This document shows, piece after piece, positions 55,847 to 64,000 of a stretch of DNA of 64,000 nt. Numbering within the stretch: position 1 is the first letter of the stretch; the number at the start of each line of letters is the position of its first letter. The position numbers and the translations under genes are program-made. Source of the DNA: Tamarix chinensis (taxonomy: Eukaryota; Streptophyta; Magnoliopsida; Caryophyllales; Tamaricaceae); NCBI GenBank assembly GCA_030549775.1, contig CM060171.1, positions 61,252,360-61,316,359 of the forward strand, in the 5' to 3' direction. A model generated the notes under the pieces. The model saw nothing but the letters and a program-made list of their open reading frames with translations, was not told the DNA's origin and did not search any database.

Positions 55847-58656
55847 ATTTTCTTTCCTTTAACAGAATGTTAATGGTTTATGGGTAGTTGGATTAAGTTT
55901 CTGTATTCAAATTTATGTCCATGGTGGATTTCAAGCAAAGCAGTGAGAAAGTTTCTAGCTGATATCCCTGCTATTGTTCACTGTGGAGTAGGAAAATATG
56001 CATTAGAAAACAGGTTTGGAATACATGGTTTAGATTTCCCCCCCATAAATTAATCAAGTTTTATTTATTTATTTTTGTTATTCTGCATCTCACAAGTGGG
56101 ATTGGATTCTGTGGTCTCCATTCTTAGACATTTCAGATAGAGTAACTCATTATCCCCATGCAAGCTTGTCTAAATCGTAGGGCATAGGAACTAACAGGGG
56201 TACTGCTAGGACCATTATGCTATGCATATTGTTTTCATTGCTCTATCAAGAAACTACTCCGTGAGAGTCTACATTATTGTGGTTATGCTTTCAGCAAACT
56301 GATGGTTTTCTTTGCTACAGAACTCATCATTCAGGTCATCTGCACCAACTTAAACCTCCAGGCCTTTGGCCATGACATTAAGGGCAGTAACAATTTGCTG
56401 CTCATTGGCATGTCGTGACATGATTGCATCACAGCGGCTAGCTAGACGCAGTTGAAAAGTTGTTATTTGAACCTTTATCCTTCCCTTATGTCCTCTGTTC
56501 CGCTGTTAAACTTCACCTGTATCTCTCCTGTCTCCTTTACATTTTCCTCATATGACTGTTTTCCCCCAGAATATGAACCTTGTTGGAACAAAGAAAATTC
56601 TCTATCTCTACCCGGCACCTTATTATTTTTGCTTGCTAATCCATCTCCTTAGGAACGTCAAAAGGGAGATCCTATATAAGCTGCTGTCATTCTTTTTCTT
56701 CCCTTTCCCATCTGTTTCAATTCTGAATAGATGCTGTTCAGAGTGGCCAGATCTGATACTCATTGGAAAGTCTCCAGTCCTGAGCAACATGTTCATATTT
56801 ATCCCTTCGGAGGGAATTCATATTGGGTTGGATGAATTCCAGAGATAACCCCTTTTGACCCTTTCTTGGGTCATTCCAGTTCCCAAGAAAGATGTGTCCT
56901 TCGCCTATGTTCATGATTCCCCACTGTTCTCAAGCAGGAGTCTGGGCCATCTATGGTCACTCTTCTAGTCCCTAGGCTGGATGTAATCAGCTGGATGTTT
57001 CTCTTGCTTTTGGGCAGAGAAAAGGAGCCCATTTGTGTGCTGTTTCATCAAAAGGTGGGTATTTCTTATCTTTTATCTAAGGATACCAAACCCTTGCTCT
57101 CAAAGGCTAGATGCATCTTTGTCGCATGTATTGGTTTTTATGTAGTGTTTGTGGTTGGTTTTGAATAATAGGATGTAAATGTGTTAGATTATTAAACTGA
57201 TATATACTGTTGTATAAAACCAAAGCTTTCTGCTTCTTGTGTCATGAAATCATATAATTTTTTGTCATCAAAATGCACATTCTCTATTTTATTCCCATCT
57301 TTTTACATGTATTTATTAATTTTATTGAACATCTGAAAGATTTTGATATTTTATGTTCCAACTTCCAAGTCTTTTTCTTAGTAAAATTATTAAAATCATT
57401 GCTTATGCATTGTGTCAAAATTTTCATTCAAAATTTCACATGCTTATCTTTTAATTATTATTATTATTATTTTTTTCATATGCAATTAATTGCTGCATTT
57501 ATTTACATTTTTTTTTCAATTCTTGATAAATAGAAAGGAAGTGGATAAGAGGTAAATACAGGGATCTTGTCAAATATAATTTCTTTGTTGGATGGTTGAT
57601 TTTTCATATCTTACCAGGTTAATATTGAAATTTAGAGAGCTTCCCAGTGTTACCCAAACGATCAATAATTTTCAAGCAAAATTATGTAATCAACTCGTGG
57701 AGTTATAGCTAATATATTTTTAACAACACTTTTATCAGAATTTATTTATTTATTTATCAATGATTCTGTACGCTGTACAGATTTTAATCAAGTTTATAGA
57801 TTTATAGATCTTATGTTTAGTATTTGTTAAGTGAGTTATTACTTGGTAAAGGTCATTTCGTCTGTTATTTTGAGAACAATACTAAAACTTTTTGGTAGAT
57901 GTCAAATACCTGAACCTGCAGAGGAACCATAGCAGACTTTGAGGTCAGTAAACATGTTATATTACAAGACTGAGTGAGATTTGGTTCTATCGTTATGATC
58001 TGATTTGACCATGGCCTGATTGTGTTTCTTTTCTTGATGTCATTTTAGCAATCTCTAAGGTTGGTTTCTCATTTATGTCTGAAGGAAATTCTCGAGTCCT
58101 CATCTTGAGTAATTATCCTTTTTGTGGTTTTGTTGGAGATTTCCAATCTGTGTTCTGGATGAATCTGAATGTTGATTCTTGTCTGCGGTGTCTTTTTGGT
58201 GATGGTCTGTATTTTTTTTTCTTTGGAAGTTTATGTTTCTTAGATTAAACATAATGGGACGAAAAAGTTCAAGCTGCTTATTATAGATTTGCTCGATCCA
58301 TTTCTAGTTTGGCTTCATGCTTGATCTCATCCATTGTCTTTTCTTTTTCCAAAAAAGAAAATTTCAATTATGTCAGACTATCTACAATTTTCTTTTCGTG
58401 ATCTAGTTTGGCTTCATGCTTGATCTCATCCATTGTCTTTTCTTTTTCCAAAAAAGAAAATTTCAATTATGTCAGACTATCTACAATTTTCTTTTCATTC
58501 ATTGTAAAAGATTGATCCCAAGAGGTTATATGTTCAGATTGTTGAGTTTACCGGTGTTGCAATTTTCTGCTATAGCTTCTATTTTAACAATACACTGTTC
58601 TCCTCTCGTGTCTGTGCAGTCTTATCCGAATTTTCAATCTTTCTACATCTTTTCAG
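55847..58656. other. Intron-like DNA with no confirmed exon
   Basis: Mixed composition, T-rich stretches, and several short open frames (56452-57168) that I cannot relate to any family. It contains the 95-bp tandem duplication at 58303-58496. A 45-bp acceptor/donor-bounded segment at 57903-57947 has stops in all frames and was not called. Confidence 0.45.
58303..58496. repeat. Perfect 95-bp tandem duplication
   Basis: 58303-58397 and 58402-58496 appear identical by eye (TCTAGTTTGGCTTCATGC ... TTTTCTTTTC), separated by GTGA. In a window where every other repeat is eroded, identity points to a recent event or an assembly error. Confidence 0.9.
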
Positions 58657-58701
58657 ATGAATGGCTTAATCATGATGGCAGCCAGTTACGGTCTGCTGCT
58701 G
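58657..58701 (+). CDS. Candidate small internal exon
   Basis: Bounded by TTTTCAG and GTTTAAG. Its 45 nt are open in phase 0 as MNGLIMMAASYGLLL, leading in frame into the next exon (VGSLPNGSVV), and also in phase 1 as DEWLNHDGSQLRSAA, which would hit a stop in the next exon. The phase-0 version, with MN or MM as a possible start, is the one compatible with the downstream exons. Confidence 0.35.
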
Positions 58702-58981
58702 GTTTAAGTTTAATTTTAAACTGCCATACTGTTTGATTCCTTTAGCTGCTTGGAAATTTCCTTCTCTACAACTCATGTCAGGTTTCACTGGGTTTCATGA
58801 TTATTCTCCATTGATGTTTGGCACATGATGTTTGCCAATGCCTAGAATAGTTTAGTTTTAGCCTGTTATCTTACCTAATTTTTTATTTTTATTTTCCGCT
58901 TCATGAAATCCCTCATATTTGGTGGTTTATTTATGTTTGTATTTTTTTATTATCTAGACATACAGTGTACCTTTTTCTCAG

Positions 58982-59040
58982 GTTGGATCTCTGCCTAATG
59001 GTTCTGTTGTGTTCTCGGATGCGCCTGGCATGCTTGAATG
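58982..59040 (+). CDS. Candidate penultimate exon (VGSLPNGSVVFSDAPGMLEW)
   Basis: Acceptor TTTTTCTCAG and donor GTCAGT bound 59 nt that join in frame to the terminal exon as ...MLEW|FWKSDLKDMK. The intron of 108 bp is a normal plant size. No domain recognised. Confidence 0.55.
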
Positions 59041-59148
59041 GTCAGTCTGCTTATTTACTTTTGACAATGTTTCTTTTTACTAAATTTTAATTCTGAAGTT
59101 TTTACTTTACTGCTGTGAGAGACTAAGTTAACATCCACTTGATTGCAG

Positions 59149-59518
59149 GTTTTGGAAGTCTGACCTCAAAGACATGAAACAGTCTGATGCTGAGAACAGT
59201 GAAGCTGACGATGACAATGAAGATGATGATGAAAAGGCTGGAGATGATGCAGAGGAAGTTTGTGAAGAAGGTGGTGATGAGGAAAACGAGGAGGAAGAAG
59301 GTGATGTAAAGGATGAGCCGGAAGCCAATGGAGAGGGTGCTGCTGGGGAGGATGAAGACGAGGATGAAGACGACGACGACGACGATGAGAATGATGACGA
59401 CGACGATGATGAAGATGGGGGGGAGGAAGAGGAAGAGGAAGTGGAAGAGGATGATGAGGAAGAGGAGGATGAAGACGAAGAGGAGCAGCCTCCTGCTAAG
59501 AAGAGAAAAGGCCAGTAA
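59149..59518 (+). CDS. Terminal exon encoding a very acidic tail with a C-terminal KKRK
   Basis: Acceptor GATTGCAG precedes GTTTTGGAAG; the frame (FWKSDLKDMKQSDAENSEAD...) runs about 120 residues to TAA 59516-59518. After the first 15 residues it is almost entirely Asp and Glu with Gly and Asn, then ends QPPAKKRKGQ, a short basic cluster that could serve nuclear localisation. This resembles small acidic nuclear proteins (prothymosin-like, acidic histone-binding tails), but acidic tracts arise easily and the similarity is compositional only. The opposite-strand Ser-rich and other-frame Met/Arg-rich frames are shadows. It is the best candidate for a real host coding exon in the window. Confidence 0.6.
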
Positions 59519-60860
59519 GATGTGGGACATTCTTGTTGCAGAAAAATGTCCAGTAGTGTTAACCTGTTGAGTTTATTAGGAGGAGCTTGAGCCGGAGGAT
59601 TCGAAACTTTGCCCACGGATAATATAAAATTGACGACAGATCATGTAAGTTTCATGTTTTACAATTTGGCAGAAGATTTAGTCTCATTGGAGTTTACTGC
59701 TTTAATGATCAGACAAATCGTACTTCTGTGCGCATGCATTATCTTTAATCTCCTATTTTGACCCCTCCCCCACCCCCACGCTGAATAAATATTGCGACTT
59801 TTTTTGGATAGAGAGGTATCAGGCTATCAGCATTTAGCATAGAATAGTAGACTAATTTATTTATTTGCTAAACCACTACGAAACAATCATCATTCGAAGT
59901 CGGAAAGGTCCCATTTCAATCTGGTATTTTCATTTTCTGCCACAATGTTTCCTCTGACTGGCTAGTTCGCTGTCATCATCTTTAATTCTCTTTCTGCCCC
60001 TTCCCCGACCAAATAAAATTTCCTTCAAAATTCTCAATCTTTCAATTGATAATTTTCCTTCCCTTCCCCTGAATCTAAATTCGCCGACGGGTTTGGGATC
60101 TTCAACCACTCATTCCTTCTTAATCCAAGTAAAACGAACTGTAAAGATAATGAATGAAATCTCATCTCGTCTATATTATGCAAGGCAGGCTAAAAGATAT
60201 ATAATCTAGAGAAAATTGTTGATACAATGGGGATATTCTGGTTTTGTGGATTGCGTAGAGGTTGAAGAAGCTTTACGATGAAATTCGAGGTACATATTAG
60301 TCCCCCCTCCTCTTTATTATAATTATTGTCGAACATGATTCATATCTCTGGAAATGTACTTGTCAAGAGTTTACGTATGATTTTAGTGAGGATTGGTTGG
60401 AACATAGGTAGAATTGCACCAGATAGTTCGTGAGGATATGGAGAAAAGAAACAAGAATAAATTAAGGAGTTCCTATAGGATAAGGAAGTGTACATGATGG
60501 GATTTCTGGTGATATATCGAGGGAGTTTGAATTGGAGGAGAACATGGGCACAATTGGTTCGGGTTTTGTCCCAAATGGAATCAAACTATTTGTAAGAATC
60601 TCTATAACATATTTTTAAGTATCTTAAACCAAATTAAATCATAATTTTATGATGCGATTTAGATTATTTTGCCATTACTGTACCCTAAAAATCAATATTT
60701 ATTTTTGTTTCGATTTTAAGGATGGAAAATCATGTTAAAATAATTACAATTAAGTTTCTTATAAGTCCTTATAAATCACAACCAATCCAAAATACAATCC
60801 AAACTATCTAGCATAAGGTCATATGAATTCTATGTAATTACTTTACAGAATTAGCATAAT
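59519..60860. other. 3' flank of the candidate gene, no recognised gene
   Basis: Probably begins with the 3' UTR (about 59519-59800). The rest is ordinary noncoding DNA. No clear polyadenylation signal stands out among several AATAAA-like sites (for example near 59785). Confidence 0.4.
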
Positions 60861-60869
60861 TATAACTAG

Positions 60870-62020
60870 AGGACCTTTACAAGCCAAACTGCCTTTGATT
60901 GGGTCTACCTTGTCTTTGTAACTAAGATCCTATGTGGCTACTCCTCATATGCTAGTCTTTCATCAAGATCTATAGTCTTGGGATGGATCACACGAGTTGG
61001 ATTATACATGTACTTCATAAGCTGGGAAACTTGAAATACCTTGTGCACTCTTAACACCTCCACGGGTAAAGATACTAAGTAAACCACCTTTATGACCCTC
61101 TCCCAAATCTTGTAAGAGCTAATGTACCTTGGATCAAACTTGCCTCTATGTGAACCTCATCATACCCTTGGCAGATGAGACCCTTGAGAAGAACCTTTTC
61201 ACCCACCTTAACCTTAGATGCTAACTAATACTTCTAAGCTTGGTGATCCATCTTGCCACAAGCATGACACTAAACTAGGTATCTAAGGCAATCATTTCTC
61301 GGGTGGCTCTTCTCATAATGCTTGTAGAAAAAGTGTTGAATATGTCCTTAGGTACCACTACGACATTGTCCGAACTTACCTCCATAAACTACCCTCAAGT
61401 CTACACTAATGGGTACTTGAAAATTGAAACCTTTTATCCTCACTTGGGTGGTCAGGTGCTCTCATCCTTAAACTTCCTTTACCTCCTAGGGCAAGCCTTC
61501 TTAACTTGGTGTACCTAGGAGATGTTACTCACTCTCTTATAGTATTTCTTCATGCCCATCATCATCATATTCTCCCCCCGAACAACTCCTAGTTGTAGAT
61601 ATCAAGTCCTTGTCCAAAGTTGGTGAGCCATCATGTTCTCCCTTGTGGCCACCTTCAGATAAAATTTGATTCGCTTGACGAATTTATATACATATTCCTC
61701 GACCATCATATGATCCTACTGGAGGGTAATAAACTTATCATGCTTTGTAAGGTGAATGTGCAAAGGGTAATAGCGCATCCTCAAAGTAGTCCAGAGATGA
61801 TCCAAAAATGCCATGGGCTTCACGTTGGCTTGGTATCCACGCCATTAGTTGTCAGCCCTACCCTAAAAGAAGTATACTGCTGCATTAACTATTTGCTTTG
61901 ATAGACATCTTAATGTAGTGAAAACCTTGTCGAACTCTCATATCCATCACCTTCATAAGATAAGATTTCTTAACCCTTGAAGGTAGGTGGTTGATGCAGG
62001 TGGCTAATATATCATGACCT
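60870..62020 (-). pseudogene. Ty3/gypsy remnant: gag end and integrase C-terminal region
   Basis: Minus strand from about 62020 down: gag-like DHMMVEEYVYKFVKRIKFYL (the usual form is EGDMTVAQYEAKFTELSRF) and ATRENMMAHQ, then a knuckle-like CHACGKMDHQA near 61260, then a jump to IKVVYLVSLPVEVLRVHKVF and QVSQLMKYMYNPTRVI (the usual form is YRLELPEELSRIHPVFHVSMLKKYIPDPSHVI) near 60980-61090. Protease to integrase core is deleted. The motifs fit chromovirus-type (Tekay/Del-like) gypsy elements. The plus-strand open frames 61303-61901 are shadows. Confidence 0.65.
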
Positions 62021-63089
62021 CCTAAGCTAGTCTGTAGGGCCTAACACTCTTTCTAATCCACTATTATCTTTCATAAGGTTAATATCGGTTTTACAAAAAT
62101 ATTTCAAACTTTCAAGAAGGCAAACTTAGGGTTTCAAATCGCTTTTGAAACTTGCAATCAACCTTTGAAAACCAACATTTGAGTTTCAAAAATCAAAGCT
62201 TTGATAACATTTCATAACCTGGTCATTTTATAAAAACATAATTTCTTAGATAAACTTAATTTTTGAATTTACAAACTAAACTTGATTGTATTTGCAGCAC
62301 CTAGAATAAGATAGGTGCGCATCATTCGTCCTACATGAAATGCGAAGCTACATACCTAATCTCTTTAGCTACAAAAAAAACATCAACACTATATGAGGAA
62401 ATAAAATATTTTACAAGAAGCTTAAAATGGTCGAAGCATAAATGATGACATAATGAAATCGAGAGTTTTCATATCTTAAACATAATATTAAGTCAAGATG
62501 AAAACAAAAAGGGATCAACAACTCATAAACCTCTTGATAGATAAACCACTCGACCCCCCATCACACACACACCCATCACTATTGATCATCAACATAACCT
62601 ACATGAACATATTCGTTGGCTACCTTATTCAGAATCATTATAGTGGACCCACAACCAACATACACATAGCATATCAGTATGAGTTAAGTGTTGAGTAAAT
62701 CATAACTCCCTTGTAATGGTAAATATGGATTAAATCATGATAGAAATAATTTTATAACATAAAGATATGTAGATAAAAAAACAAAACATATATTACAATA
62801 TAAAACATAGTATAACATGGACCACAACTTAAGTCATAGATTACAATATAGAACATGGTATGGATTGAAATATAAGAATAACTTATGAACAGTACTCAAA
62901 ATGAAACTATATTAACAACCCTTTTCAAAGTGTTCACAATCATTAAAACTTAACCCTTTAATTATCTTTTAGTGGGATTTATATCTTATTCCATGGAAAT
63001 CATCCAAGGAATACCACCATTCATAAGTATGTTGATGTTACATCAATACCCAACCTCAACACTCATTCCTTAAGTATACATGCCCTCTT
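62021..63089. other. Unassigned AT-rich DNA
   Basis: Lies between the gypsy remnant and giant-LTR copy 7. If both belonged to one element this would hold the 5' gag and primer site, but I find no TGGTATCA-like site next to 63089. A short (CA)n run is near 62562-62573. Confidence 0.4.
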
Positions 63090-64000
63090 TATAACATCCC
63101 AATTTTTACAACTAAAATTTTTGTTTAAAAATATTGATTTATGGAAGAAAAATATGCAAACATGGTTGTTACCACTACTTTTAGTGCAAGTCTAGTATTC
63201 TGCATTGTTCTTATACCAATAACAAGGATACAACTTTTATCAACACAATTGAAAGACAAAAAAAATATATAAATGGGATAGAAATAAAATGGATAAGGAA
63301 ATATGTTCAAAGAAGATTAAATCCCAAAATACAATACACCCAAAGGTGAAACAAAAGAGAGAAATGGTATAAGGAACAAAAGAGTCCAAAATATTCAAGG
63401 GAACAAAAGGGAATCACAGATACAACCACTAGATATCCATAGCTCCAAAACCTAATGCATAAGATAAATAAATCGGTTCAAGATTGATGATTGGTGGTAA
63501 GATTAGGGCTATATTACCACTAAAAAGAAAATCAAAATGGAAGGGAGGAGTTGAAGGAATAATCAAAGTTCAAGCCTTTGCAATTCATCTACTTACAAAT
63601 ACCACTCAAGGTATGACATACTTGAAATAAAGTTTGTAAGATTTGGGAAAATAAGATAATGTTTTTCGCTTGAACATTGAATAATAATAAGAGCCTTGAA
63701 CTCTCTATGTTTCAGCCAAAGGTAAGATGTCATCTTATTCCAACTAACTACCACTCTTATAAAGAGTGTGCTAGGCCTTTAAAAAAGTTATAAAATGAAT
63801 AAACTCTTATACACGTGGTCCATGAGTTGGATGGGCAGTTGGGAATCATGTTCCTCCCTTCTAAGTTGACTTGACACATAATAAAATAAAGAAAATATAG
63901 GACAAATGGCCTAGTACAAACTACAACCAACTGCTAGTTAAAATTTGTAGGACATAAGTTCACATTCCTTTTAATAGCAAACCAAAAGAGTGAAACATTT
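63090..64000 (-). mobile_element. Giant-LTR family copy 7, truncated by the window edge
   Basis: Starts TATAACATCCCAATTTTTAC at 63090 (TGTAACACCCC with decay) and contains the terminal conserved block in reverse at 63168-63232 (GTTACCACTACTTTTAGTGC ... TAACAAGGAT). The rest continues past the window. Same orientation as copies 1, 2, 3 and 6. Confidence 0.65.

Noticed and set aside
57903..57947. A segment bounded by TAG acceptor and GTCAGT donor as an exon
   Set aside because: Stops in all three frames; it could only be a noncoding exon and nothing else supports it.
59123..59616. Minus-strand Ser-rich and hydrophobic open frames, and a plus-strand Met/Arg-rich frame
   Set aside because: Shadows of the GAA/GAT triplet-rich acidic exon; only the plus frame ending in KKRKGQ has splice support.

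Overview
The window is nuclear DNA from a seed plant, most likely a eudicot; I could not identify the species. The evidence is plant-type CACTA, LINE, Ty3/gypsy and Ty1/copia remnants, GT-AG introns, plant promoter motifs (TGGGCC site II pairs, AAACCCTAA telo boxes) and very AT-rich DNA. It is a repeat-dominated, gene-poor locus. I found no prokaryotic gene, rRNA, tRNA or CRISPR array.

From 1 to about 39.4 kb the sequence is one pile of nested transposons. The host of the pile is a CACTA (En/Spm) DNA transposon. Its TNP2 transposase is cut into three pieces (14292-15423, 24681-25420, 29324-29950) and a TNPA-like second gene lies near 37.2-38.4 kb. Into it went several copies of one long noncoding family of about 3.9-5.3 kb. 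The copies start and end TG...CA with nearly inverted-symmetric ends (TGTAACACCCCAAAATT / AATTTTGGGGTRTTACA), and three of them have exact 5-bp target duplications: ATAGG (4597-12657, net about 3.7 kb), AGATG (7938-12311, nested in the former) and TTTAG (15424-24680). A further copy at 16133-20062, nested in the TTTAG copy, is flanked by CCCCC, and one at 25421-29323 has imperfect ACACT/ATACT flanks. Partial copies lie at both window edges (1-3154 and 63090-64000). I read them as solo LTRs of a giant-LTR Ty3/gypsy-type element. A LINE with a 13-bp target duplication (30019-35069) is also inside the CACTA element. Removing all insertions leaves about 8.1 kb, a normal size for an autonomous CACTA element.

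From 39.4 to 43.1 kb there is a minus-strand LINE fragment and AT-rich filler. From about 43.2 to 59.5 kb lies the only candidate host gene: a promoter and 5' exon near 43.3-43.5 kb, possible internal exons at 52203, 58657 and 58982, and a terminal exon (59149-59518) encoding an extremely acidic tail ending in a basic KKRK motif. Its putative introns hold a minus-strand Ty3/gypsy element (44844-50530, itself hit by hAT-like and Mutator-like elements) and a minus-strand Ty1/copia element (52314-55846). The exon chain is uncertain.

From 59.5 kb to the end there is unassigned DNA, a decayed minus-strand gypsy gag/integrase remnant (60.9-62.0 kb), and the start of another giant-LTR copy. The most interesting object is the giant-LTR family: its copies share paired TGGGCC/GGCCCA sites, a variable minisatellite pocket, an array of small CCAC...GTGG hairpin units, and two conserved palindrome-containing blocks near the 3' end.
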